DNA from: Imbricaverruca yamaguchii
Lineage: Eukaryota > Arthropoda > Thecostraca > Neoverrucidae
Assembly (NCBI GenBank): GCA_034440575.1
Contig: JAOTOL010001306.1
Coordinates: 1 to 64,000, forward strand
DNA length: 64,000 nucleotides
Direction of reading: 5' to 3'
Shown here: positions 46,401 to 52,594 of the stretch, piece by piece
Position numbering within the stretch: position 1 is the stretch's first letter
Layout: each line of letters starts with the position of its first letter
Notes under the pieces: generated by a model
Database searches by the model: none
Seen by the model: the letters and a program-made list of their open reading frames with translations, nothing else
What the model was told of the DNA's origin: nothing
Position numbers and translations under genes: made by a program

Positions 46401-48724
46401 CTAACCGGATGGAATTGACTGCGTGTTTGGCTCGAGGTATGAGAGGTTGTATTATCTGACTATGTAGGTACCTACCTACTTACCTATATCAAATATCTTC
46501 GCGGTAATTCGAGTTATTGATTTGGATAAACCAAAGCTGTAAGCTTGTGTTGTGTGACGGGATATCTTCAGATAATACGAAGAGCAGGACATGATAATAT
46601 TAATTGCTGCGATGTTTTGCCGACAAGCGTAGAAATGAACAAAACTCATTGTTTTGCTTTTGTCTGGAAAATCTTGTTTTCACTTACCACATTTTGAAGC
46701 GTGAATGTTTTTCTTTAAAAATGTGGGCTGGGCCTCTTCAGTGTACATTGACTGCAGATATAGATATGCATGCATTCAAGCATTATTTGTGCTTTCATGA
46801 AATGTTCAGGGAATTGTTAGGTGCATCCTGTCCCCATTCTCCATTGAATACCATTATACTTTTAACATTTCTAGTCTCTGACTTTCTGAATGGACAAATT
46901 TGCAGTTTAAGGTGATTTGATTTCTTGAAATTCATTTTTTGTTCATTGATTGTGAATGTGTTCGTAATGTAGGTACTTACATGATGTGACTACACAATTT
47001 TTTTGCAGTTGCAGTTGGGTAGCAAAATGACACCAAAAAAGTGGCTCGGGTTTGGTTTGGAAATATACCATGAATTGTAATGTTAAAAATGAAGAGAAAA
47101 GCTGCAGCCTAGCTGAATGCAAGAAAGTCTTTTTTGTGGAAATTTTCTAAGCAATTTTTTTCTTTAAAAATTAAAAGTAAATGGCCTATTCTAACCAAAC
47201 AGCCTATGCTAGCCTGAGTGTTTTTTTTTTTTAATTCAAAAACTTTTTTTTTTAATCCTGAATGATCCCCAAAGGAATTTGATAAACGGCTAACTTACCA
47301 AAAAAAACTAATCTAGCATAACTTAGCCAAACCTAATACCTCTGTATGCTTCATGGAGGTAAAATGTGTGTAAAACGTTTGTGGAAATGCAATAGTGCTG
47401 GGCACGAATGATCAACCCTGGTCGATGCGCTCTAAAGCCCAATTAACTAAACTAAGCTAAACGAAAAGTAATGGGGCCCATGAAAATGTTTATGCTGTTG
47501 ATAAAACATGGCTCTTATACACCAGTATTTTGTGGATTTGGGGGAAGTGCTACACTTTGTGGCTTACCAGTTGTGTGGATGCCACTCTAGCTCTTGGTGT
47601 TCATCCATACATTCTTCTGGGCACATCTGGACTCTTCTGAGGTTTGTCCACAAATGGAGAGCATACACATGAATGCATTGGTGGCTGTTTATTAATTCAC
47701 CTGCACTTCACCAGAAATGACACATGCACAAATGGAATGTTATGAAATGATATGGAAGATGGAATGTTATGAAATATGAAATGTTCAGTGGCATTAAGAT
47801 CATATTCAGACTACAGTGATCCATATTTTGCTATCTGTTGACATCTGCTGTACTTGTGCATGCTAGCAAGCTGATATTCTTCCAATCTGGCTGGCATCTC
47901 ATTTTCGGTTCCACTTCCGCCTCCTCTTGGAATGTGCCTACAGATGACCTGAAATAACAAATGTGTATCATCCTCAATTATACTGGAAACTTTATGTGGT
48001 AGGAGACCCAGTATGACTGGATCTTCCTCTCCACCAAAGTTACCACTATTGTATAATGACATCTAGCTGTCTTGCTAGTTAAGCATGTCTTCATCCAGCA
48101 ATGCAAGGAGTGTATTTTTTCCGGAGTGTATAATTCTTTGGATGGCAAAAGTTCCAAAAAGGGGCCGCTTTTCCAACACTAGCACTGTCTGATGCTTATG
48201 GCTGGTGGGCGCTGTCCGCTGGTGATGGCTGGTGGGTACTGTCTGATGCTGATGGCTGGTGGGCACTGTCTGCTGGTGATGGCTGGTGGGCACTGTCTGC
48301 TGGTGATAGGTAAGGTTTACTGTCTGGTGCTGATGGTTGATGCATGTCTCCTGGTGGGTTGGGTTTGTTCAGCGCTGTGTCGTTTCGTGCCTGTTCACCC
48401 ATGGCAGCCGTGCAGTGTTCTGTGCCGTTTCTGCAGGTGTTCCTGGTCGACTGGGGCCACACGGAGCCGATGCCTGTGAACGAGCTGCGCCAGCTGATGC
48501 CATGCTTCCAGTCGATGCGACACTGTGCGGTGCGCTGCTACCTGGCCGGCGCCGACGGGCCGCACTACGTCTGGCCGGCGAGCAGCACCGGGCGGCTGGT
48601 GGCGCTGGCGCAGCACGGCCTGCTGCTGGCGTTCGTGCTGGCCGTGTCGCCGTCCGACCAGCTGCTACTGGAGCTGCACGACGGTGACGGCCCGGTGGCC
48701 GGCCGGCTGCAGGCGGCCGTGTGA
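22392..48724 (+). CDS. Multi-Tudor-domain protein (three Tudor domains), spliced gene
   Basis: Exons: 22379-22496 (candidate, ATG at 22392), 24004-24365, 26390-26494, 26817-26948, 27893-28009, 28368-28503, 29312-29536, 29869-30065, 31120-31344, 32163-32316, 36959-37099, 37923-38035, 39602-39728, 41023-41230, 44052-44254, 48437-48724. All junctions are GT-AG and every phase matches, giving one frame of about 945 codons and a TGA at 48722. Tudor domains lie at about residues 248-320, 555-625 and 815-880, recognised by VDVLFVDYGNRDVV, YLVFCVDYGDD and VFLVDWGHTEPM with preceding GGWYRA-type strands. Upstream strands (PLYVRVTAVLSPGHLYVSL before domain 3) suggest extended Tudor folds. Germline Tudor proteins bind symmetrically dimethylated arginines of Piwi proteins and scaffold piRNA granules (established for the family); a role here is inferred. 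An alternative start is ATG 23944 (continuous with the second exon, about 930 residues). No LOTUS, RING or KH domain is visible, so the exact TDRD orthologue is not assigned. Confidence 0.88.
22846..23877. mobile_element. Non-autonomous piggyBac-like element (MITE)
   Basis: Flanked by TTAA at 22842-22845 and 23878-23881, the target-site duplication typical of piggyBac transposons. Terminal inverted repeats are CACGCACACGTCCGG at the left and, as reverse complement, CACTCGCACGTCCG at the right. Subterminal GATATCTGCCCC and GATGTCTGCCCCC are also matched. The 1,032-bp interior has TGACCTTGACC-type words and no transposase frame. It sits in the first intron of the Tudor gene model, about 65 bp before the alternative start codon at 23944. 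Confidence 0.75.
24004..24365 (+). CDS. Tudor gene exon: N-terminal helical region
   Basis: Acceptor GTGTTCCAG|ATATCC or, alternatively, an initiating ATG at 23944 in the same frame. Donor GATAG|GTCAGT at 24366. Encodes a leucine/glutamine-rich segment (HLSKLNAELLLQLTAAADV, then SLQQKYLHVLQ) likely to form a helix or coiled coil, then a Ser/Pro/Gln-rich low-complexity stretch. No catalytic or RNA-binding domain recognised. Confidence 0.7.
24480..26389. other. Intron, no supported gene
   Basis: Mostly CpG-poor sequence. A GC-rich island at about 25005-25140 has coding-like composition, but no frame combines good splice sites with the phase of its neighbours, which already join cleanly without it. 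A SINE-like tail (CCCTAAATCCCAAATAACTAAC) occurs at 25855-25876. Confidence 0.45.
26390..26494 (+). CDS. Tudor gene exon
   Basis: Acceptor CAACCCTCAG at 26380-26389, donor CCCAG|GTACGG at 26495. Enters with one base completing an Arg codon and leaves two bases (AG). Encodes NVALRALMRSDVEGQ and TDETPVVSKVIRPR, just before the first extended Tudor module. Confidence 0.75.
26543..26690 (+). mobile_element. tRNA-type SINE in an intron
   Basis: GGGGCGTCGGCAGCTCAGTG carries an A-box-like word and GAGTTTCGATTCCC a B-box-like word. The body ends with ACGCCATATGAG and GTTGTAAAGCC. It is clearly related to the copy at 38120-38276. Confidence 0.75.
26817..26948 (+). CDS. Tudor gene exon: strand region before Tudor 1
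   Basis: Acceptor CGCCTCAG before 26817; donor GGC|GTGAGT at 26949. Encodes TTYDVTLSFKHLQDDGSDVLYL and EPGLDSLCSEL (read as two pieces), the type of beta-strand and helix segment that precedes the canonical Tudor core in extended Tudor domains. Leaves phase 2 (GC|), completed as Ala by the next exon. Confidence 0.8.
27893..28009 (+). CDS. Tudor gene exon: first half of Tudor 1
   Basis: Acceptor TTTTTTTCTGGCAG with a strong pyrimidine tract; donor GTCAG|GTCAGT. Encodes APEPGDLVFASWQGGWYRAK, the first strands of a canonical Tudor barrel, with Trp and Tyr at the expected aromatic-cage positions. Confidence 0.9.
28073..28245 (+). mobile_element. SINE of the GGGACATTTCCCAAT family (best copy)
   Basis: The head GGATGGCCGAGTGTTTAAAG contains an A-box-like word and GTCCCGGGTTCGAAACTC a B-box; the shape is like a Leu/Ser tRNA. 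The core is CTCGGGACATTTCCCAATTC, then GCGCCATTGGCCGCGATCG, and the element ends in an A-rich tail at 28230. Located in the intron that splits Tudor 1. Confidence 0.75.
28368..28503 (+). CDS. Tudor gene exon: second half of Tudor 1
   Basis: Acceptor GGCTCTCGCAG, donor CGCAAG|GTGAGT. Encodes SGTAVDVLFVDYGNRDVVSL, the hallmark F-V-D-Y-G-N strand pair with the aromatic residues and Asn that contact methylated arginine in known Tudor-peptide complexes, then CRRLPPSQ. Domain 1 keeps all expected cage positions. Confidence 0.92.
28504..29311. other. Intron without recognised elements
   Basis: Moderately AT-rich in its middle part, with GC-rich ends. No repeat family or RNA gene seen. Confidence 0.5.
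29312..29536 (+). CDS. Tudor gene exon
   Basis: Phase 0-0 exon of 75 codons. Acceptor GGTGGCCGCAG, donor CAGCAG|GTCAGT. Encodes the C-terminal part of the first extended Tudor module (GSRRQLQGLVLDALLAP, LADLVVTVETEDGRLDVDVS), with alternating hydrophobic residues typical of beta strands. Confidence 0.85.
29869..30065 (+). CDS. Tudor gene exon: Pro/Ala-rich linker
   Basis: Acceptor CTTCCTGTCAG, donor GCCAG|GTGTGT. Encodes VDTKQLLLPELLVRAS followed by an Ala/Asp-rich and poly-Pro linker, probably disordered, between Tudor 1 and Tudor 2. Leaves phase 2 (AG|). Confidence 0.8.
30066..31119. other. Intron without recognised elements
   Basis: A tail-like motif (GCGCCACAACGCCCAAATAACTA) at 30573-30595 belongs to the recurrent 3'-end motif seen elsewhere. 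Otherwise unique-looking. Confidence 0.45.
31120..31344 (+). CDS. Tudor gene exon: entry to Tudor 2 module
   Basis: Acceptor CCGATGCAG, donor GAGAG|GTGTGT. Encodes PPKYRDLRVLWDSRPIYRKP and GVTIVNAKHPEEFFICFES; the latter is the V..A..P..F...... strand pair that opens extended Tudor modules. Phases: enters with one base, leaves two. Confidence 0.88.
31408..31492. repeat. (AT)n microsatellite in an intron
   Basis: About 80 nt of alternating AT with one interruption, 64 nt after a 5' splice site. Confidence 0.95.
31500..32156. other. Intron remainder, nothing recognised
   Basis: No repeat family or RNA signal could be supported here. Confidence 0.4.
32163..32316 (+). CDS. Tudor gene exon: first half of Tudor 2
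   Basis: Two in-frame acceptors six bases apart (TTCCAG ending 32156 and TTTCAG ending 32162) are both phase-compatible. Donor CCGCAG|GTCAGT at 32317. Encodes the linker helix (SDLLQ) and VGSFWAARCDDGEEWCRVVV, the first strands of Tudor 2. The usual cage Tyr is replaced by Cys. Confidence 0.88.
32330..33195 (-). mobile_element. 5'-truncated CR1-like LINE, antisense in intron
   Basis: Closely matches the 3' 0.85 kb of the LINE at 14066-17185, starting at the same AAGACATAAA end. Encodes the last about 250 residues of the ORF2 protein (open frame 32420-33187: CKIMHVGKQHMKAPYLMGG, LERVQKRATKMV), with a small in-frame deletion. Its 3' end lies only about 13 nt after the 5' splice site at 32317. 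At the truncated 5' end the LINE folds back on itself (33148-33163 against 33167-33182). Confidence 0.9.
33320..33490 (-). mobile_element. SINE of the GGGACATTTCCCAAT family
   Basis: On the minus strand: GGGGTGGCCGAGCGGTTAA head, AACCCGGGCTC, CTCGGGACACTTCCCAATCC, GCGCCATTAGCCGTGATCG and an ACCACCCAATAAAC end near 33338. Same family as 28073. Confidence 0.8.
33738..36958 (+). repeat. 64-65 bp minisatellite, about 50 copies, containing the next exon's acceptor
   Basis: Head-to-tail units with the landmarks CTCCCTCACGCCCACAG, then AGTGGCGACGGTACCCC, GACTGCTGG, and TGTCCCGTGGGTGACCC or TGTCCCGTGAGTGGCCC. The last unit runs directly into the real 3' splice site (CGTCCGCAG at 36950-36958) and exon, which starts AGTGGCGACGGTACCCCCGA. 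Each unit therefore holds a copy of the acceptor plus the first about 22 nt of the exon. Many units also carry a good 5' splice site (GTGAGT or GTGGGT) about 36 nt further on. Length alternates 64/65 because of four or five Cs. Confidence 0.95.
36959..37099 (+). CDS. Tudor gene exon: second half of Tudor 2
   Basis: Acceptor CCTTTACGTCCGCAG, donor GCCGGC|GTGAGT. Phase 0-0, 47 codons. Encodes SGDGTPDYLVFCVDYGDDVL and LRPMLEQFAAVPVFLVSA. The D-Y-G-D motif replaces D-Y-G-N, and the first cage aromatic is Cys. Its first 22 nt are the sequence amplified in the preceding minisatellite. Confidence 0.92.
37140..37335 (+). repeat. Short GC-rich minisatellite after a 5' splice site
   Basis: About three to four copies of a 58-60 nt unit (GTGACGATGGGCGCGCGATGG, TGATGGCGCTGTAACGG written as two pieces), starting some 40 nt after the donor at 37100. 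Confidence 0.8.
37340..37922. other. Intron remainder
   Basis: A short inverted repeat (TGTAATCCATAGCA...TGCTATGGATTACA) lies at about 37677-37716. Otherwise nothing recognised. Confidence 0.5.
37923..38035 (+). CDS. Tudor gene exon
   Basis: Acceptor TGTGTGTCTGACAG, donor ACAGC|GTGAGT. Encodes VAPLAGETQYSEAACDQF and VDEDIINVQTVSRETT, the C-terminal strands of the second extended Tudor module. Leaves phase 2 (GC|). Confidence 0.85.
38120..38276 (+). mobile_element. tRNA-type SINE with imperfect target-site duplication
   Basis: GGGGCGTCGGCAGATCAGTG and AGGGTTCGATTCCCC are A- and B-box-like words; the tail is GCGTCGTAAAGCC. Flanks CGACAGCAATCTG (38107-38119) and CGACAGTAATCTG (38277-38289) differ by one base. 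Same family as the copy at 26543. Confidence 0.8.
38840..39500 (+). repeat. 28-nt degenerate minisatellite
   Basis: About 24 diverged copies of a unit like CCATATCCACAGTGAGTGTG plus ACATGGTC. Each contains a CCACAG acceptor-like word fused to GTGAGT, a donor-like word. It ends about 100 nt before the acceptor at 39601 (GTGTCTCCAG|TGACTG), with which it shares only weak similarity. Confidence 0.9.
39602..39728 (+). CDS. Tudor gene exon
   Basis: Acceptor GGTGTCTCCAG; first base completes the Ala codon. Encodes CLAVVLWVVQSARVVPVTEL and KGLVLHWQLEQYVAPLPE. Two donors keep the frame: CCGGAG|GTGGGC at 39729 and GGGCAG|GTTGAC at 39798; the longer form adds 23 residues (PTRTGPKLDFSVAPLG). Which is used cannot be told from sequence. 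Confidence 0.7.
39800..41022. other. Intron with a small GC-rich array
   Basis: Three units of about 54 nt at 40322-40447 (CGACGTACGGTAGC, GAGGTACCGT, CCCTTATC). No gene or RNA recognised elsewhere in it. Confidence 0.6.
41023..41230 (+). CDS. Tudor gene exon: entry to Tudor 3 module
   Basis: Acceptor CGCCGGCAG, donor CAGCACT|GTGAGT. Encodes VTPPCDDWRPEDDDVLRRLQ then LGTPLYVRVTAVLSPGHLYV, the opening strands of an extended Tudor module. Leaves phase 1. Confidence 0.85.
41255..41375 (+). repeat. 52-nt repeat, about 2.5 copies, just after the donor
   Basis: Units GGGCTCCCCAGCGTCCGCC then ACTCTGGTGGTCCTACCT, beginning within 30 nt of the 5' splice site at 41231. Confidence 0.85.
41400..41735. 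other. Intron spacer, nothing recognised
   Basis: A tail-like motif (GCGCCCTTGAGCCGAAATAATC) is at 41550-41571; no other element is supported. Confidence 0.4.
41740..44051 (+). repeat. 46-49 bp minisatellite, about 48 copies, containing the next exon's acceptor
   Basis: Units read GTCTGTCCCACAG, then TCGCCACCAGTATAGAGCGG, then CTGTGTCAG|GTGACCC. The array runs without a gap into the real 3' splice site (GTGTCCCACAG ending at 44051) and exon, which starts TTGCCGCCAGTATAGAGCGG. Every unit thus carries the acceptor and about 22 nt of exon edge, plus a donor-like TCAG|GTGACC. A variant with GAGGTTTGACCTGTGTCCCACAG, identical to the unit before the exon, is interspersed near the 3' end. Confidence 0.95.
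44052..44254 (+). CDS. Tudor gene exon: first half of Tudor 3
   Basis: Enters completing a Phe codon (T|TT) and leaves in phase 0 at GCCGAG|GTAGGA. Encodes SIERLGERDTVESLAASMRR, then AGAMVAAHWEGGWHRGRITA, the first Tudor 3 strands, with His in place of the usual cage Tyr. The first 22 nt equal the minisatellite unit upstream. Confidence 0.92.
44290..44708 (+). repeat. 27-30 nt minisatellite, left part
   Basis: About 14 units of the type GATGGTTGGTGGGCACTGTC plus TGATGCT, starting about 40 nt after the donor at 44255. The array resumes at 48182; the 3.5 kb between is a transposon insertion. Confidence 0.9.
44709..48181. mobile_element. Non-autonomous hAT-like DNA transposon inserted in the minisatellite
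   Basis: The left end is CAGTGTTGGA and the right end, as reverse complement, TAGTGTTGGA, matching hAT-type terminal inverted repeats. The element is flanked on both sides by exactly GCACTGTC (44701-44708 and 48182-48189), the 8-bp target-site duplication typical of hAT. The word occurs in most units of the surrounding array, so the duplication is less informative than in unique DNA. The 3,473-bp interior is AT-rich, lacks a transposase frame, and holds a SINE. Subterminal CGGAGTGTAT words occur near both ends. Confidence 0.7.
44941..45095 (+). mobile_element. tRNA-type SINE nested in the hAT-like element
   Basis: GGGCCTCGGTAGCTTAGATGG is an A-box-like head (written here slightly extended), the B-box is eroded (TTGCAGAGTCC), and the body CGACCAATCGGTGTGATAG and tail GAATGCGTCGTAAAATAACC match the SINE at 10390. 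Confidence 0.7.
48182..48345 (+). repeat. 27-30 nt minisatellite, right part
   Basis: Continuation of the array at 44290-44708 (GATGGCTGGTGGGCACTGTC units). Both halves contain GTGATAGGTAAGGTTTACTG, so part of the array was also duplicated. Confidence 0.9.
48437..48724 (+). CDS. Tudor gene last exon: second half of Tudor 3 and C-terminus
   Basis: Acceptor GTGCCGTTTCTGCAG; stop TGA at 48722-48724. Encodes VFLVDWGHTEPMPVNELRQL, where D-W-G-H stands in for D-Y-G-N, then a conserved-looking MRHCAVRCYLAG strand and a final beta-rich segment ending LQAAV. Confidence 0.92.
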   Translation: MFLVDWGHTEPMPVNELRQLMPCFQSMRHCAVRCYLAGADGPHYVWPASSTGRLVALAQHGLLLAFVLAVSPSDQLLLELHDGDGPVAGRLQAAV

Positions 48725-48754
48725 CCGGTGTGCGCTCGGGTCGGTCGTGTTCCC

Positions 48755-49085
48755 GGCTCACCAGCCTGCACCAGTTATGTGCTGCTGGTGTTTGGCGAGG
48801 ATTAGTCATTGCGCTCCGCTCACCAGCCGGCGGCGGTTATGTGCTGCTGGTGTTTTGCGAGGATTAGTCGTTGCGCTCCTCTCACCAGCCGATGACGGTT
48901 ATGTGCTACTCGGGAGTGTGATGCTGCTGCCGTCTTTGTCGCGGGACAGCTGGCGGTGGTGAGATGGGGCTCGAGAGAGTGATGATACTGCCGTCTTTTT
49001 GACCGTGTGTCAGCCGGCCGCGGGGAGGTGGGACTCGGGTGTGTGACGCTGCTGCCGCCTTCTTTGCCGCCGAACACAGACGGCG
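48755..49085 (+). repeat. Repeats in the presumed 3' untranslated/flanking region
   Basis: Three copies of a 62-66 nt unit (CTCACCAGCC, GTTATGTGCTGCTGGTG, GCGAGGATTAGTC), then diverged GGGACTCGGGTGTGTGACG-type units. No clear AATAAA polyadenylation signal was found close by. Confidence 0.75.
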
Positions 49086-49089
49086 TCCT

Positions 49090-51640
49090 AGGTTGGCGCT
49101 GCTGGCGGTCCTGTGCGAGTTCTGTTGGCGTCCTGATGTGGTGTCGGCAACTGTGGTCGTGTGGGAGTCCAGCTGGCGTCGTGTCCGTAACACAAGATTG
49201 GGCTCGCAGGTCAAGTAAGGTCGAAGTCAGGAGCCGTGAGCCCTGACTGGAGGATCAGTGCAGCAGAGGCAGATGAAGTCTGCTTCATTCACGTGGGGAT
49301 CAAACGGCCTTTCTCGTACTCGTCGGTCTTGGACTGGCGGAATCAGCCGTGCCGACTTTTGTGTTCCGACGTCTGAAGTATGATGTCTGACCAGTAAATT
49401 CAAAATCGCGGCCGAAACGTGAGGGTGGCATGCGATTCGAACGTGGGTCTCAACCTAATGATGACCGTCCGATAATCTTATCTAGATGTGGCTGGGTGGA
49501 AGTCAGGGTATCATTTTCAAAGCGTCGTTCGATCGAAGGAAAACTGACATCTTCCGCGTGCAGGTCGGGCCCGAGTAACGGAAAGGCGGCTGCGTATCTT
49601 CACCCCCCCTCTCCCGATTTGTTTCCGAAACCAAAGCCATCAACCGTTTGGCGCGAAATGTTCATGTGGTCTCCACGCCACCCACCGTACGTTGTCAGAC
49701 ACAGCGAGCAAAGGAACCGTTCGGTTCGGTGTGCCAAGCGTGTGCACAATCGCTTTGTATTTCATTTGTTTCTGAATTTCTGTTCAATTGAATCTCCTCA
49801 ATGTCGGACGATCGCAGGGACTTAACCTCGTGGATAACCTGTGGATGTTGGTGTGGAGGCGTTTCGTGTGTTCCGTAATGGCTGAGGTGCTTCAGTGCAA
49901 GTATTTCGGTTGGTTGTATCACGCAGGGAATTACACCCGCTCGCGCGCCTGGCAGCGGGATATCATAGCGAAAACTTAGTCTGCCAGGTCATATGTACGT
50001 CGGTAACCCACACGGTGCCATCTATCGGTGCTTTCAAGCGTGCGTTCGTCGCAGCACCTCTTGATGGGCCGTCGCTGGGCGTTTCGTCATTCACGTAGCC
50101 TTTTCACACGCACATTGGGCGCGGTTGTCTGTCGTACTTTTGATGCAACCGATGCAACGCTGTGCTGCCTCTGGCGTTTGGCTGGGTGTAAAATGTCTTC
50201 CCGCACTGCTTCCAGCATGGGAGAACCAATGTCGTATGTCGCGAATGGCGCGACGCTAAAATGTCTAGTCCCGCACAGGACGGAGGCCGGCCGTCGTAGT
50301 GCCTCTGCATGGCGTCCCGCTCGAGCGGTATGGTACGGCAGTAATGTCTGCTTGGTGTTGGTGTCTCCCGGGACTCGAGCACCCGACTGCCGCCAGCGGC
50401 GACCACAGTCCCACGCTGACCTTGAGTCGTCGAGGTTCGTCACATTTCGGTGCCAAAACAAGATGGTATCAAATTTGTCGTGGCATTCACAAACAAATGC
50501 ACTGATGAAACATCGACCCCGTCGGATATGTGTACCACTTTATCTGTTGTCAGTATTTTCTGTGGCCGGTACGGTTTGCAGCATCACAATTGAATACCAG
50601 CTGCAAGAACCGACATTGATTGCACAAAAACTGGTCCAGGCGTCCCTAAACCCACATAACTAACAAAATACTGGAATGAACTGCACGCCATGAGCCTCGG
50701 AATGTAGTACCGGCGAAACTTCCTCGGTCATCTATGTGGCTTGGTAAGCACAAAAGCTGTCCTGATATCGCCGTGCTGCTCAGTCGACTGACCAACGAGG
50801 TGTGGTGTGGTTGGCCATCGTGGTGGGCAGTATAGGCAACTTTTGAAATGAGCCGTTTAGAATGAAGTTCAGGGAGGTCGGCAGTTTTGTGATCAGCGAA
50901 CATGTGTCGTAACCGTTATGGCCCAGGTTCAAATCGCCCTACTTACTACGTACTTCTCGGGCCTGCTTATAATTTCGAACTATCTGAAATCCTTCGTTCT
51001 TAGAACATGATAATGCAGCACAACCTGCCTTGCACCTTGCAATATTTCAACTCAAGGAATCGCAGGTTCATCAAAATATGGCGCATATGCCAGATGTGAT
51101 ATGTTAGCCTCGCTGGTGTGATATGCCCGTGGTGTTCAGTATTTTTTTACATTGTAGAAGATGAGTGTTCTTAAAGTGCAGAAATACACGTCTATTTTCG
51201 TTCATTGGTATGCGGTGCTACGTCTGACAACGCAGTTGGTTGCTGTCTTAATGGTGCACTACAGAGACCAGCGCCACGAACAGCCATTTGCCGCTTGTGC
51301 TGAGTTCAGTCGGAGTGCCAGATCCCGACTTGTATTCTCGTGACAAAAGACAGCATCACAACGACGGCAGCACATGGCACGAACAGAGACGGTACCGCCG
51401 GAGCCCTGCGGCTTGTGCACACAAGTGTGACTGTTCGAAATTGTACTGGGCCTTACAGCGCATCGCCGACAACTGTAGTCCGGTGTGGTAAGTCTAACAG
51501 AGTGCGCATTTCGGAGCATTTGTTTGTTTTTCTCCCTCCGACGTACAAGCACCGTGCGGAATATTTGCGTGCATACGTATCATTGTATCGTGTGACAGTG
51601 CAGCCGTGCACCTAAAGCAACGAATGTCCACCCGTTCAGA
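49090..51640. other. No recognised gene
   Basis: Several short open frames on both strands, the largest 211 codons at 50028-50663 (+), without domains or splice support. A tail-like motif (GCGTCCCTAAACCCACATAAC) is at 50639. Confidence 0.45.
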
Positions 51641-51659
51641 CCCAGCTGACGGGATGACA

Positions 51660-51960
51660 CGAACACGAGAAGCATGATGAACTGCTACCATCAGTTCGAT
51701 AAGCTCACCATTAGTCCGATGAACTGTCACGATCATTACGACAAACTGTCGTCAGTTTGATAGGCTCACCATCAGTCCCATAAAGTGCCACCATCAGTCA
51801 GATGAACTGTCACCATCAGTCCGATAGAATGTCACCATCTGTTCTGTAACCTCGCCATAAGTCCGATAAACTGCCACCACCAGTTCTGTAAGCTCACCAT
51901 GATTCCGATAAACTGTCACCATTAGTCTGATAAGCCCAGTATCAGCTTCGTGGCAATGTT
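51660..51960. repeat. Degenerate repeat of about 35 nt
   Basis: Diverged units of the type ACCATCAGTCCGATAAACTG. Roughly eight copies. Confidence 0.75.
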
Positions 51961-52334
51961 TAGTATAAAAGCATGTCTTCAGTCGCTGTAGTCCAAATCA
52001 ATTCCTGTCTAACTGACATCATTCTGTTCAGCTAATGCCCACAGTTCGAATATATTTAGTTCCCCTTCCCATCTCCCGTCATGCAAAGGGTCGCCAGGAG
52101 CTCCTCACCTAGATATTCACGCCAACACACTACCTAGATTGCGCTCGGAGTCAAGCGAACAACCATGACACGACCTACAGTATCGACTTGTGTCAATGAA
52201 TAATCAAGTTTATGAGACCGGAGAGTGGAGACGCACTTACTGCTGCCACACTGGTTCATACGTCACCGACGATTGTCAGCTGCCATAAGCACTGCTAGCA
52301 TTGAGCTACGACTGCCGTGAACACTGTGAACGGT

Positions 52335-52520
52335 GAGCTGCAGCCGCCATGAGCTTCATCTCAGTTCAGTGCAGCACTGCTGCAGGCCGCCGTGAGCTTC
52401 ATCTCAGTTCAGTGCAGCGCTGCTGCCGACCGCCGTGAGCTTCATCTCAGTTCAGTGCAGCGCCGCTGCCAGCCGCCGTGAGCTTCATCTCAGTTCAGTG
52501 CGGCGCTGCTGCCGGCCGCG
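52335..52520 (+). repeat. 56-59 nt repeat, four copies
   Basis: Units GCCGTGAGCTTCATCTCAG, TTCAGTGCAGCGCTGCTGCC. Each has a donor-like CCGTGAGC and acceptor-like TCTCAG word. Confidence 0.85.
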
Positions 52521-52594
52521 TTGTCCGACGTCTGGCGACGCGGCCAGACCCCGCCATATCCTTGTTGACGCAGGTCCGGTCAGGCCCGGTCTGG

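Noticed and set aside
50028..50663. 211-codon open frame
   Set aside because: No recognisable domain or splice context, and overlapping frames of similar size on the other strand suggest chance in GC-rich DNA.
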